NCBI GenBank assembly: GCA_030425395.1 | Contig: JAUIAS010000010.1 | Span: forward strand, 48,780-112,779 | Reading direction: 5' to 3' | Source of the DNA: Alphaproteobacteria bacterium | Lineage (GTDB): Bacteria > Pseudomonadota > Alphaproteobacteria > Rhodobacterales > Rhodobacteraceae | DNA: 64,000 nt | Shown here: positions 20,168 to 29,640 of the stretch, piece by piece | How positions within the stretch are numbered: position 1 is the first letter of the stretch | Layout: every line of letters begins with the position of its first letter | The notes under the pieces: generated by a model | Seen by the model: the letters and a program-made list of their open reading frames with translations, nothing else | Database searches by the model: none | Told to the model about the DNA's origin: nothing | Made by a program: the position numbers and the translations under genes

Positions 20168-21264
20168 TTGGTGTCGGTCCTTTCCGTCATCTCTTCGACC
20201 AGCGCGGCCAGCCGTTCGGCCGCGTCCGGCATCCCGACGGAAAGGGCGGCATGCGACATGGTGATCGCGGCGCGTTCGTCCGACAGAATTGTGGTGATCT
20301 GATCCGCCAGTGTCCCCGCGTCAAGACGCTTTTCAGGGATCGAAATCGCGGCACCTGCCTCAACCAGCCCGCGCGCGTTGGCAGTCTGGTGATCCCTCGC
20401 GGCGGCGGCAAACGGGATCAGGATGGCCGGGCGTCCGATCACGGACAGATCGGCAATAGAGGATGCACCCGCGCGGCTGATGACAAGTTGCGCTTCGCTC
20501 ATGCGGGCGGGCACATCATGGAAAAAGGTCTGGACGTCGGCCTCTATGCCGCTGTCGGCATAGGCCGCCCGCACGCGATCCAGATCCTCTTCGCGGGCTT
20601 GATGGCTGACACGCAGGTGGCCATGCGCCTCTTTCGGTAACCGCGCCAGCGCTTCGGGAACCACATCCGACAGGATGCGCGCGCCCTGACTGCCGCCCAT
20701 GACAAGAATTGCAGCCGGGTAATCCCCCGGCGGGATATAGGGCGCGCCCGCGCGTGCCAGAACCGCGGCGCGCACCGGGTTGCCAACATGTACGCCGCGT
20801 GCACCCTTGGGCAAATCCGTGGGCCAGACGCCACAGGCCACCTGTGCGACGCGCGGCGCAAACATCGTGTTGACCCGCCCCAGAATACCGTTTTGTTCGT
20901 GGATCATGCTGGGCACCCCCAGCAGACGCGCCGCGGCAAGCGCGGGAATGGACGGATAACCGCCAAAGCCCACAACCACCGCAGGGCGATCCTTGCGCAT
21001 CCGCGACGCCGCGCCCAGCACACCTGCCGCGATACGAGGAGCCACCATGGCCTTGGCCAGAATGCCGCCCCTTGCAAAAGTTGCGCTCTGGACTTCTTCG
21101 ATTTCCACGGAATGCGGGAAACCACCGGTATAGCGGGCGCCGCGCGCATCAGTGGACAAGCGCACCCGCCATCCCCGGCGTAGCATGACTTCGGCCAGGG
21201 CTTGGGCCGGAAACATGTGGCCGCCGGTCCCACCCGCCGCCAACAAGAGCATCGGAGCCGCCAT
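20164..21264 (-). CDS. murG: Lipid II synthase MurG
   Basis: A 366-residue GT28 glycosyltransferase that transfers GlcNAc from UDP-GlcNAc to lipid I on the inner face of the cytoplasmic membrane. The N-terminal glycine loop [17 protein letters not shown] and the second G-loop [20 protein letters not shown] are intact. The UDP-binding segment is [20 protein letters not shown], followed by the Gln-containing [10 protein letters not shown]. It starts one base into the ftsW stop (TGATG) and overlaps murC by 4 bp. Confidence 0.97.
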   Translation of the reverse strand: MAAPMLLLAAGGTGGHMFPAQALAEVMLRRGWRVRLSTDARGARYTGGFPHSVEIEEVQSATFARGGILAKAMVAPRIAAGVLGAASRMRKDRPAVVVGFGGYPSIPALAAARLLGVPSMIHEQNGILGRVNTMFAPRVAQVACGVWPTDLPKGARGVHVGNPVRAAVLARAGAPYIPPGDYPAAILVMGGSQGARILSDVVPEALARLPKEAHGHLRVSHQAREEDLDRVRAAYADSGIEADVQTFFHDVPARMSEAQLVISRAGASSIADLSVIGRPAILIPFAAAARDHQTANARGLVEAGAAISIPEKRLDAGTLADQITTILSDERAAITMSHAALSVGMPDAAERLAALVEEMTERTDTK

Positions 21265-22427
21265 CAGTGCCGCCCACGCAGGATATCGGCAATCTCACCC
21301 TGCGGACGCACACGGGTAAAGGCCAGCAGCATACCGATCCCGATCCCCGCCGCGATCAGGGACGATCCGCCATAACTGACAAACGGCAAGGTCATGCCCT
21401 TGGCAGGCAGAAGACGCACCGCGACCCCCATGTTGATCAAGGCCTGAACCCCGAACATACAGGCCAGACCGGTCCCGGCGAGCCGCGTGAACACATCGCG
21501 TTCGCGCATCAACCGCAACATCGACCGCGCCACGATCCCCGAATAAAGCGTGACAATGACCAGCACGAGGATCAGTCCATATTCCTCGGCCGCGACGGCA
21601 ATGATGAAATCGGTATGCGCATCCGGCAAGGACCACTTGACCTGTCCCTCCCCGACACCGACACCGAAGAGGCCACCCTCGCGGATCGCATCCGTCGCAT
21701 AACCGATCTGCGTCGTCGGATCGACTTCGGGGTTCAGAAAACCGTCAATCCGGCGCGCGAAGTGTTCCGAATGGGAATAGGCCACTGTGCCCGCCGCGAT
21801 AACCGCACCGGCAATGGCCATGATCAGGGTCAGGGGTGCACCGGCCACGAAATACATAACCCCCCAGGCGAACAGGATCAGGCTTGCCTGACCGAAATCG
21901 GGCTGAAAGGCGAGCATCCCCGCGATCAGGATACACAGGCCAAACGACCACGCCGTACCCGGCGGGCCGCCAATCTGATGGCTGGCGGCCAACATCCACG
22001 CGGCAACCACGATGAACCCGGGCTTGAGAAACTCGGACGGTTGCAGGGACGCAAAGCCCAGCGAATACCACCGGACAGCCCCCTTGCCGAAATCCGTGCC
22101 GAAGACAGGCAAAAGAGCAATCCCGACAAACGCCACCAGAAACCCGATGACCGCAAGGCGACGCACCAGCACCGGCGACATCATCGACGTGATGATCATC
22201 GCCACCAAAGCCACACCGCCAAAAAACGCCTGCCGTTGCACATAGTGAAACGGGCCAAAACCATTCCGCTCGGCCAGAGGAGGTGACGCGGCAAAGCCGA
22301 GGAGCAGGCCGATCCCGAACAGGATCAGCACGCAAGAGATGGACCACTTGTCCACCGTGCGCCACCACTTGGGAAGGATGGGTTCGCCCGCGTGTTCGGG
22401 CACTGCCCCGTAAACCATTTCGGTCAT
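21264..22427 (-). CDS. ftsW: Peptidoglycan glycosyltransferase FtsW
   Basis: A 387-residue SEDS-family polytopic protein that polymerises septal glycan with FtsI. About ten transmembrane helices. Conserved SEDS features include [20 protein letters not shown] and the extracellular loop region with [19 protein letters not shown], and the C-terminal [25 protein letters not shown] cytoplasmic N-terminal tail of ~25 residues precedes helix 1. It is the first minus-strand gene after the inverted flavoprotein gene, so it may need its own promoter in the 180-bp divergent gap (22428-22598). Confidence 0.96.
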   Translation of the reverse strand: MTEMVYGAVPEHAGEPILPKWWRTVDKWSISCVLILFGIGLLLGFAASPPLAERNGFGPFHYVQRQAFFGGVALVAMIITSMMSPVLVRRLAVIGFLVAFVGIALLPVFGTDFGKGAVRWYSLGFASLQPSEFLKPGFIVVAAWMLAASHQIGGPPGTAWSFGLCILIAGMLAFQPDFGQASLILFAWGVMYFVAGAPLTLIMAIAGAVIAAGTVAYSHSEHFARRIDGFLNPEVDPTTQIGYATDAIREGGLFGVGVGEGQVKWSLPDAHTDFIIAVAAEEYGLILVLVIVTLYSGIVARSMLRLMRERDVFTRLAGTGLACMFGVQALINMGVAVRLLPAKGMTLPFVSYGGSSLIAAGIGIGMLLAFTRVRPQGEIADILRGRH

Positions 22428-22598
22428 CGGATCGCCGCCTGTTCTGCCTCTGCCTCGCCCCTTTTCGGGGTCTGGTGCGCAGACTACCGCGAAAGCAGGT
22501 CCGGTGCCAGTGTCTTCATGTCAGCGACGACCCTTTCCACCCCGGCCTTGGGCGGTCCGGCAAAAAACCGCCTCCACATTTGCCCGCAAGGCTCTTAG

Positions 22599-23804
22599 AT
22601 GGGGGCCATGTTCGTCAACACTCTCATTCTTGGCGCAGGGGCCGCAGGCCTGATGTGCGCCGCCCACGCCGGTCCGGAAACGCTGGTGCTGGATCACGCA
22701 CGGGCCCCGGGCGAAAAAATCCGGATATCCGGCGGTGGTCGCTGCAATTTCACCAACCTCGGCACCGGAGCCGAGAACTTTATCTCGGCCAATCCCCATT
22801 TTGCCAAATCCGCTTTGGCAAGATACACGCAATGGGATTTTCTGGACCTTGTTCAACGACACGGAATTGCGTGGCACGAAAAGACGCTGGGGCAACTTTT
22901 CTGCGACGGCAAGGCAACCCAGATCGTCGCGATGCTTCTGGACGAGATCGCGCGCGCCGGTGGCAAGGTCTGGCTGCGCACAGAAATCCGCGCCCTCTCC
23001 CATGACGGCGCGCACTTTCATGTCGATGTCGACAGGGAAGGCCAGCGGCAACGCCTGTCCTGTCGTAATCTGGTGATCGCGACAGGTGGCAAATCCATCC
23101 CCAAAATGGGGGCAACAGGCCTTGCCTATGACATCGCGCGCCAATTCGGCCTCGAGGTGACGGAAACCCGACCCGCGCTGGTGCCGATGACATTTTCAGA
23201 CAACCGCTTTGCGCCGATCTCCGGCGTGGCTTGCCCCGTTACAGCCAGCAACACACGCGCCAGCTTTGAGGAAGCGATGCTGTTCACGCACCGCGGATTG
23301 TCCGGGCCCGCGATCCTGCAACTATCGTCTTACTGGCGCGAAGGGGATTCCATCACGATCGCCCTGTGTGACAGCAACCGCCTGCTTGGCGACCTCAAGG
23401 CGGCCCGCGCAGAAAACGGCCGCGTACAAACAGCCAAGGCACTGGCCCGTCATTTGCCGACGCGCCTGTTGGAGTTTCTGACCCCTGATACGCTCCCCGG
23501 ATCAATCCTCGAAAGGCGTCTGGCCGACCAATCCGACAAGGCGCTGACCGAGATTGCACAAACCCTGGGTGCCTGGCAGCTGACACCATCCGGCAGCGAA
23601 GGGTACCGAACCGCCGAGGTCACGCTTGGCGGCATAGACACAACCGCTCTTTCGTCTCGCGACATGGAATGCCGTCACCAACCGGGCCTGTTCGCAATCG
23701 GAGAAGCCGTGGATGTCACCGGCTGGCTCGGAGGTTATAATTTCCAGTGGGCCTGGTCCTCGGGCACAGCCGCCGGTCAGGCCATCCGTCACCGAAACCA
23801 TTGA
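22599..23804 (+). CDS. HI0933/YhiN-type NAD(P)/FAD-dependent flavoprotein
   Basis: A 401-residue flavoprotein. The N-terminal dinucleotide fold TLILGAGAAGLMCAAHAG, the family motif EKIRISGGGRCNFTN and C-terminal GEAVDVTGWLGGYNFQWAWSSG match the HI0933-like family, whose physiological reaction is largely unknown. ATG 22599 (AAGG 7 bases upstream) or ATG 22608 (GGGGG upstream) could be the start. The gene is inverted within the dcw cluster, divergent from ftsW and convergent with murD. Its stop codon lies at the edge of repeat copy 3. Confidence 0.88.
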   Translation: MGAMFVNTLILGAGAAGLMCAAHAGPETLVLDHARAPGEKIRISGGGRCNFTNLGTGAENFISANPHFAKSALARYTQWDFLDLVQRHGIAWHEKTLGQLFCDGKATQIVAMLLDEIARAGGKVWLRTEIRALSHDGAHFHVDVDREGQRQRLSCRNLVIATGGKSIPKMGATGLAYDIARQFGLEVTETRPALVPMTFSDNRFAPISGVACPVTASNTRASFEEAMLFTHRGLSGPAILQLSSYWREGDSITIALCDSNRLLGDLKAARAENGRVQTAKALARHLPTRLLEFLTPDTLPGSILERRLADQSDKALTEIAQTLGAWQLTPSGSEGYRTAEVTLGGIDTTALSSRDMECRHQPGLFAIGEAVDVTGWLGGYNFQWAWSSGTAAGQAIRHRNH

Positions 23805-23888
23805 GCGCCTGCGGCGCATTCTGATTTTGCGCCGCGCTTCGCGCGTCGCGGTGTGCCTCCGGCGGGGGTATTGGGAACGAGAAAGAGG
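23801..23888 (+). repeat. Dispersed intergenic repeat, copy 3 (long form)
   Basis: 88 bp starting on the flavoprotein stop codon. It contains GCGCCTGCGGCGC (5-bp stem), the tetraloop hairpin CGCGCTTCGCGCG and GCCTCCGGCGGGGGTATTGG-GAACGAGAAAG. It lies between convergent genes (flavoprotein and murD) and could act as a bidirectional structured 3' end. Confidence 0.8.
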
Positions 23889-24016
23889 CCGGCTTGTATG
23901 GGCTTCAATCACTCGGCTTCTTCTGGCCAAAAATACCCCTTAGGAAACGCGCGGAGCGCGGTGCGGGCCGCACCCACTGATCTGGGTCGGCGGCGTCCTG
24001 AACACTTCGGCAAGGA

Positions 24017-25417
24017 TCAGGAGCCGAGACTATCCTTGACCGCCTTGATAAACGCTTCTCCGCGTTGCTCGAAATTGTCATATTGGTCGAAACTGGCCGC
24101 TGCCGGTGCCAACAGCACCGTATCGCCCGGCTCCGCATCTGCTATGGCGCGCGAGACTGCCGCTTCCATGGTTCCGCAAACCTCGGTCTCCACCGACAAC
24201 TGCATCGCAAAACTGGCCGCCTCGCGCCCGATCACATAGGCCTTTCGCACGGACTGTGAGGCTTCCGCCAAGGCATCCAGCCCCCCTTCCTTTTGCAACC
24301 CGCCACAAATCCAGCGAATGTTCTTAAATGCACCCAGCGCCTTGCTGGCACTATCGACGTTGGTTGCCTTGCTGTCGTTCACGAACCGCACGCCGGCGGC
24401 TTCGGCCACAAGCTGGCTGCGATGAGGCAATCCCGCGAAACTCTCAAAGGCATCTGCAATCTGGCGGGGTCCCAAACCCATCGCGCGCGCCGCCGCATAC
24501 GCCGCACAGGCGTTTTGATGATTGTGCACCCCCGGCAGGCCGGAAAATGGGCGCAAATCAATGGAACCGGTTTGCCGGCCCTTTCGATATTCTGTCAGGA
24601 ACCCCTTGCGCGCCGCAACCTGCCACCCCGGGCCAGCCGGCTTGCGCGTGACCGAGACGCGGATCACGCGATCATCTTCCGGACCTTCGGACAACTGGCC
24701 CGCCAAAAACCGGCCTTCGGCTTCATCAACCCCTATGATTGCCCGATCCGGCCCACCTTCGGCGAACAACCGCCGCTTGGCCGCAAAATACCCGCCCATT
24801 CCGCCGTGGCGATCCAGATGGTCGGGGGACAAATTGGTAAAGACCGCAATATCCGGAGTCAGCGCGCGGGCCAGTTCCGTCTGATACGAACTCAACTCAA
24901 GCACTATCACCGCGCCATCCTCAGGTGGCTCCAGATCCAGAACACCCCGGCCGATATTTCCGGCCAACTGACATGGCCGCCCGGCACTGACAAAGACATG
25001 ATGCAAAAGCGCCGACGTGGTCGACTTGCCATTCGAACCAGTCACCGCGATGACCCGCGGCGGGGTATCGAACCTTTGCCATTCGGACACCGCCAGTGAC
25101 CGGAAAAACAAGCCTATATCGTTGTCCACCGGAATGCCCGCATCCAGCGCCGCGGCAATAATTCCGTTAGCCACAGGATAAAGATGCGCTATGCCCGGCG
25201 ACGTTACCAGATAGGCGATGCCCTCCAGCGCAGACGCCCGATTGAGATCGCGCAGCTCAAACCCTTCGGCCGATGCTGCCTCGCGCGCTGCCGGATTGTC
25301 ATCCCAACATATCGCCCGCGCCCCCCCCGCCTGCAACGCGCGCGCAGCCGTCAAGCCGGATCGCCCAAGCCCCAGAACCGCGACGTCCTTGCCCGTTACT
25401 CCTTGAACCGGGATCAT
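24017..25417 (-). CDS. murD: UDP-N-acetylmuramoylalanine--D-glutamate ligase MurD
   Basis: A 466-residue Mur ligase that adds D-Glu to UDP-MurNAc-L-Ala. N-terminal domain [18 protein letters not shown]-loop [19 protein letters not shown] (~residue 125); [21 protein letters not shown]-terminal [24 protein letters not shown] with the Asp-Ser-Lys typical of MurD. It is separated from mraY by ~200 bp containing repeat copy 4, and from ftsW by the inverted flavoprotein gene. Confidence 0.97.
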   Translation of the reverse strand: MIPVQGVTGKDVAVLGLGRSGLTAARALQAGGARAICWDDNPAAREAASAEGFELRDLNRASALEGIAYLVTSPGIAHLYPVANGIIAAALDAGIPVDNDIGLFFRSLAVSEWQRFDTPPRVIAVTGSNGKSTTSALLHHVFVSAGRPCQLAGNIGRGVLDLEPPEDGAVIVLELSSYQTELARALTPDIAVFTNLSPDHLDRHGGMGGYFAAKRRLFAEGGPDRAIIGVDEAEGRFLAGQLSEGPEDDRVIRVSVTRKPAGPGWQVAARKGFLTEYRKGRQTGSIDLRPFSGLPGVHNHQNACAAYAAARAMGLGPRQIADAFESFAGLPHRSQLVAEAAGVRFVNDSKATNVDSASKALGAFKNIRWICGGLQKEGGLDALAEASQSVRKAYVIGREAASFAMQLSVETEVCGTMEAAVSRAIADAEPGDTVLLAPAAASFDQYDNFEQRGEAFIKAVKDSLGS

Positions 25418-25511
25418 CCCTGCCCCCTTTGTTTGATGCTGACAAATCGATAACTATGCCAACACCAATTAGAAAGACGCATTTTCAGACAATACGGGCA
25501 ACGCCCCTGCA

Positions 25512-25604
25512 TCTTTCTCGTTCCAAATACCCCCGCCGGAGGCACACCGCGACGCGCGAAGCGCGGCGCAACACAATGAACACTGCGCCGTAGGCGCTCA
25601 ATGC
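25512..25604 (-). repeat. Dispersed intergenic repeat, copy 4 (long form)
   Basis: 93 bp in minus orientation, ending 10 bp before the mraY stop codon. It has the same blocks as copies 2 and 3: CTTTCTCGTTCC, CCCCCGCCGGAGGC, the CGCGCGAAGCGCG hairpin and GCGCCGTAGGCGC. It lies in the mraY-murD gap. Confidence 0.8.
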
Positions 25605-25614
25605 GGTCAGACGT

Positions 25615-26697
25615 TCAACGCACCTTCAGAGTGGCCAGCCCGATCATCGCCAGAATAAGCGATATGATCCAGAACCGGATGACGATCTGCGGTTCGGACC
25701 AACCCTTCTTTTCATAGTGGTGGTGGATCGGTGCCATCAGGAAAACCCGTCGGCCTGTGCGTTTGAAATACATCACCTGAACGATCACGCTCAACGCCTC
25801 GACCACGAACAAACCGCCGACAATCGCCAGCACCAGTTCATGCTTGGTGGCCACCGCGATGGCCCCCAATGCACCGCCAAGCGCAAGGCTACCGGTATCG
25901 CCCATGAACACCGCAGCGGGCGGTGCGTTATACCACAAGAACCCCAGCCCACCGCCGATCAGACCTGCCGCAAAGATCAGGATCTCGCCTGTTCCCGGCA
26001 CATAATGCACATCGAGGTATTCGGTAAAGTCGACCCGGCCCACCGCATAGGCAATGATCCCCAGGGTTCCCGCCGCGATCATCACCGGCATAATCGCAAG
26101 ACCGTCCAGCCCGTCCGTCAGGTTCACCGCATTGGCCGATCCGACAATCACGATCACTGCAAAGGGCACAAAGAAAAGACCCAGGTTGATCAGCGTGTCC
26201 TTGAACACAGGTAGCGCCAGCTGGTTTTGCAACGCATCCGGATGCGCCCAGGTCGCCCAGAAGGCGGCGACGATGGCGATGGCAATCCCAAGCGCCATGC
26301 GCAGCTTGCCCGGCACACCGTTGGTATTCTGCTTGGACACCTTGGCATAATCATCGGCAAACCCGATCAACCCAAAAGACAAGGTCACGAACAAAACCAG
26401 CCAGACAAAGGCATTGTCGAGCCGCGCCCACAGGAGCGTCGAGGTCATCAAGGCACCCACGATCAGCAACCCACCCATCGTGGGTGTGCCGGCCTTGTTG
26501 AAATGGGTTTCGGGGCCGTCGTCGCGGATGGGCTGTCCTTTGCCCTGCCGCCTGCGCAGAACATTGATCAGCGGGCGTCCGAACATGAATCCAAAGATCA
26601 ACGCTGTCAGAAAGGCCCCTCCGGCGCGGAAAGTGATATAGCGGAACAGGTTAAAGAAATCCCCCCCGTCCGACAGCGCCGTGAGCCAATAAAGCAT
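25615..26697 (-). CDS. mraY: Phospho-N-acetylmuramoyl-pentapeptide-transferase MraY
   Basis: A 360-residue polytopic transferase that makes lipid I from UDP-MurNAc-pentapeptide and undecaprenyl phosphate. Family motifs include [23 protein letters not shown] (catalytic Asp pair region), [14 protein letters not shown] and the C-terminal [22 protein letters not shown], with about ten transmembrane segments. It begins 6 bases after the murF stop, so it is in the same transcript. Downstream the run is broken by repeat copy 4 before murD. Confidence 0.97.
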   Translation of the reverse strand: MLYWLTALSDGGDFFNLFRYITFRAGGAFLTALIFGFMFGRPLINVLRRRQGKGQPIRDDGPETHFNKAGTPTMGGLLIVGALMTSTLLWARLDNAFVWLVLFVTLSFGLIGFADDYAKVSKQNTNGVPGKLRMALGIAIAIVAAFWATWAHPDALQNQLALPVFKDTLINLGLFFVPFAVIVIVGSANAVNLTDGLDGLAIMPVMIAAGTLGIIAYAVGRVDFTEYLDVHYVPGTGEILIFAAGLIGGGLGFLWYNAPPAAVFMGDTGSLALGGALGAIAVATKHELVLAIVGGLFVVEALSVIVQVMYFKRTGRRVFLMAPIHHHYEKKGWSEPQIVIRFWIISLILAMIGLATLKVR

Positions 26698-26703
26698 CGT
26701 CTT

Positions 26704-28143
26704 TTATCCTTCGTCTTCGTCCTGCGGCGCCGCATGACCCATTTTGCGGATCGCGTCAACGACCCGCGACAGCGCCATGCTCAGCGAACCCTTGGCCAGC
26801 ACGACGTCTCCAGAATCGACAAGGCGGCGCAACCGGGTGCAAAATTCCGCGCTGGTCTCGCACCACTGGCCACGCCGGCCTTCGGGCAGGCTGTCATGCA
26901 GGGTCTTCATCAACGGTCCAATGCAATGAATCCGGTCGATCTGCGCGATTGCGGGCAGGTCGGCAATTGCGGCATGCATGTCGGCGGCGTCCGGGCCCAG
27001 TTCTTTCATGTCGCCGAGAATGGCAATGCGCCGCCCCTTGGCAATGCGGCCCGTGCCGTCGCGCACCGGGGCCGCCGCGAGAACCTCGAGCGCCGCTGCC
27101 ATCGAGGTGGGATTGGCGTTATAGGCATCGTCGATCAGATCAAGAAACAGATCCCGTTCGACCGCATCAAGATAGATGCGTTCGCGCACGCCGCGCCCTG
27201 CGTAAGGCTGCCATCGCCCAAGGCTCTGGGCGGCCAGCGCCAGATCCCCGCCCAGCGCCTCGACCGCCGCCAGCGCGCCGAGGGCGTTCATCGCAAAATG
27301 TGTGCCCGGGGTGGACAGCTTGAACAGGACGGACACACCATGTGCCTCGGCCTGCACAACGGTGATCCCATCGGCGGTTGTGACATCTGACAGCCGGTAT
27401 GCGGTGCCCTTGCGCCCGAACCCTACCGCGCGTTGACCTGCGGCGCTGGCCTTGGCGCGCAGAACCTCCGCTTGATCAATGTCACTATTGAGAATCGCGG
27501 TGCCGCCTTCTTCCAAGCCGTCGATGATCGCGGCCTTTTCCCGCGCGATACCGTCGATATCGTCAAACGCCTCCAAATGTGCGGCGGCCACGGTTGTTAC
27601 CATCGCGACATGCGGTCTGGCCATGCGCGCAAGCGGCGCGATTTCTCCAGGATGGTTCATTCCGATCTCAATCACCGCGAATTCGGTGTCGGCGGGCATC
27701 CGCGCGAGCGTAAGAGGAACGCCCCAGTGATTGTTGTAGGACGCAACCGAAGCATGGGTGCGCCCCTGATCCCCCAGCATGGCCGACAGCATTTCCTTGG
27801 TCGATGTCTTGCCGACACTGCCGGTCACGGCAACAACGCGGGCGGCGGTTCGCGCGCGCCCGGCCCGGCCCAGCGCCTCCAGCCCGGATTGCACATCCTC
27901 CACCACCAGAAGCGGCGCATCCGGGGCAACCCCTTCGGGCACCCGGCTGACCAGCGCGGCAGCGGCCCCCTTGTCCAAGGCCTGCGCCACGAATTCATGA
28001 CCGTCCCGTGCCGCGGTCAGCGCCACGAAAAGATCGCCCGGAACAAGCGTGCGCGTATCAATGGACACTCCGGTCACGCTCCAGTCCCCTTCGGCACGTC
28101 CGCCCGTTGCGGCGGCGGCTTCGGCTGCGGTCCAAAGGGTCAT
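26704..28143 (-). CDS. murF: UDP-MurNAc-tripeptide--D-Ala-D-Ala ligase MurF
   Basis: A 479-residue Mur ligase that adds D-Ala-D-Ala. N-terminal domain FVALTAARDGHEFVAQALDKGAAAALV; P-loop VVAVTGSVGKTSTKEMLSAML (~residue 110); IEIGMNHPGEIAPLARMARP; DDAYNANPTSMAAALEVL, the MurF C-domain signature, and GDMKELGPDAADMHAAI. It overlaps murE by 4 bp at its start. The C-terminal acidic tail (DEDEG) is unremarkable. Confidence 0.97.
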   Translation of the reverse strand: MTLWTAAEAAAATGGRAEGDWSVTGVSIDTRTLVPGDLFVALTAARDGHEFVAQALDKGAAAALVSRVPEGVAPDAPLLVVEDVQSGLEALGRAGRARTAARVVAVTGSVGKTSTKEMLSAMLGDQGRTHASVASYNNHWGVPLTLARMPADTEFAVIEIGMNHPGEIAPLARMARPHVAMVTTVAAAHLEAFDDIDGIAREKAAIIDGLEEGGTAILNSDIDQAEVLRAKASAAGQRAVGFGRKGTAYRLSDVTTADGITVVQAEAHGVSVLFKLSTPGTHFAMNALGALAAVEALGGDLALAAQSLGRWQPYAGRGVRERIYLDAVERDLFLDLIDDAYNANPTSMAAALEVLAAAPVRDGTGRIAKGRRIAILGDMKELGPDAADMHAAIADLPAIAQIDRIHCIGPLMKTLHDSLPEGRRGQWCETSAEFCTRLRRLVDSGDVVLAKGSLSMALSRVVDAIRKMGHAAPQDEDEG

Positions 28144-29621
28144 GCCAACCTCCCATCGAGCGCCGCGACCGCGACGCTTGCCTGCTCCACATCGTCAAAC
28201 GGCAGGATCGCGTCTCCGACGACCTGCCCTGTCTCGTGCCCCTTGCCCGCGATCAACAGGGCGTCGCCCGGTCCCAGCATATCAATGCCGCGCAGGATTG
28301 CCTCGGCCCGGTCGCCAACTTCAAGCGCACCAGATGCGCCAGCCAGAACCGCCGCCCGGATTACGGCGGGATCTTCGCTGCGCGGGTTGTCGTCGGTGAC
28401 GATCACCCGGTCGGCATTTTCGATGGCTGCTTGCCCCATCAGGGGACGCTTGCCGCTGTCGCGGTCGCCGCCTGCACCGATGATCGCGATCAGATCACCC
28501 ATCACATGCGGGCGCAGCGCCCGAAGCGCGGTCGCCACCGCGTCGGGTGTATGGGCATAATCGACAAACACATTTGCCCCGTTGGCACGCGACGCCGCAA
28601 GCTGCATGCGCCCGCGCACCGTGCGCAGATAGGGCAGAGTTTCAAAAACCTCGTCGGGGTCGGCACCACAGGCAATGACAAGGCCACAAGCCATCAGCAC
28701 ATTCTGCGCCTGAAAACCGCCAATCAGATTGAGCCGCGCCATCCGTGGACTGCCCAGATAGGAAAACCGCAAATCCTGCCCAGATGCATCGAACCGTTGC
28801 GCCAACAGGTTCAGATCCCCCGCCCCCTGTCCCACGGTCAGCACTCCCTGACCGCGCGCGGCGGCAATGGCGCGCATTTCCGCGCCCTTGGGATCGTCGA
28901 TGTTGATCACCGCAACGCCATCTTCCGCCAGAACCCTGCGGAACAAACCGGCCTTGGCTGCGAAATACGCCTCAAAGCTTTCGTGATAATCCAGATGATC
29001 CTGCGTGAAATTGGTAAACCCCGCCGCGCTGAGTTGCACCGCGTCAAGGCGGCGCTGATCCAGACCGTGGCTCGACGCTTCCATTGCCGCGTGGGTAATA
29101 CCATTGCGCGCGACCTCGGCCAGCGCCCGATGCAGGGTGATCGGTTCGGGGGTGGTATGCCCCAAAGGCGCAGTCCAGGCCCCCTCCACGCCGGTGGTCC
29201 CGAGGTTGACCGCAGGCAGGCCCATTTCCTCCCATATCTGGCGCACAAAGCTGGCCACAGATGTCTTGCCGTTGGTGCCGGTGACGGCGACGATGGTTTC
29301 AGGCTGTGCGCCGAACCAAAGCGCGGCTGTAAAAGACAAGGTTTGACGCGGATCATCCGTCACGATCAAGGCGGCCTCCGACCCGGCGAGATCAGCCGCC
29401 GCCAAAGCCGCACCTTCGGGATCGGTGAGGACCGCGGCCGCGCCCTGCTCCAAGGCCGAGGCCACGAAACGCGCGCCATGCACATGGCTGCCCGGAAGGG
29501 CTGCAAACAATGTGCCTTCGCGCACTTCGCGGCTGTCCACGGCCAGCCCGGTGATCAAAGGATCACGCCCCGATGCCGCGGTAAGGGCCAACTGGCTTAG
29601 CGTGACGGCCGGTCTGCCCAT
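28140..29621 (-). CDS. murE: UDP-MurNAc-L-Ala-D-Glu--meso-diaminopimelate ligase MurE
   Basis: A 493-residue Mur ligase. P-loop VVAVTGTNGKTSVASFVRQ (~residue 110); NFTQDHLDYHESFEAYFAAK with the carbamylated-Lys region; and DDNPRSEDP, whose Asn-Pro-Arg motif marks meso-diaminopimelate as substrate, as expected for a Gram-negative. It starts 19 bases after the ftsI stop and overlaps murF by 4 bp. Confidence 0.97.
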   Translation of the reverse strand: MGRPAVTLSQLALTAASGRDPLITGLAVDSREVREGTLFAALPGSHVHGARFVASALEQGAAAVLTDPEGAALAAADLAGSEAALIVTDDPRQTLSFTAALWFGAQPETIVAVTGTNGKTSVASFVRQIWEEMGLPAVNLGTTGVEGAWTAPLGHTTPEPITLHRALAEVARNGITHAAMEASSHGLDQRRLDAVQLSAAGFTNFTQDHLDYHESFEAYFAAKAGLFRRVLAEDGVAVINIDDPKGAEMRAIAAARGQGVLTVGQGAGDLNLLAQRFDASGQDLRFSYLGSPRMARLNLIGGFQAQNVLMACGLVIACGADPDEVFETLPYLRTVRGRMQLAASRANGANVFVDYAHTPDAVATALRALRPHVMGDLIAIIGAGGDRDSGKRPLMGQAAIENADRVIVTDDNPRSEDPAVIRAAVLAGASGALEVGDRAEAILRGIDMLGPGDALLIAGKGHETGQVVGDAILPFDDVEQASVAVAALDGRLA

Positions 29622-29640
29622 GATCTCTATCCCTGTCCGG

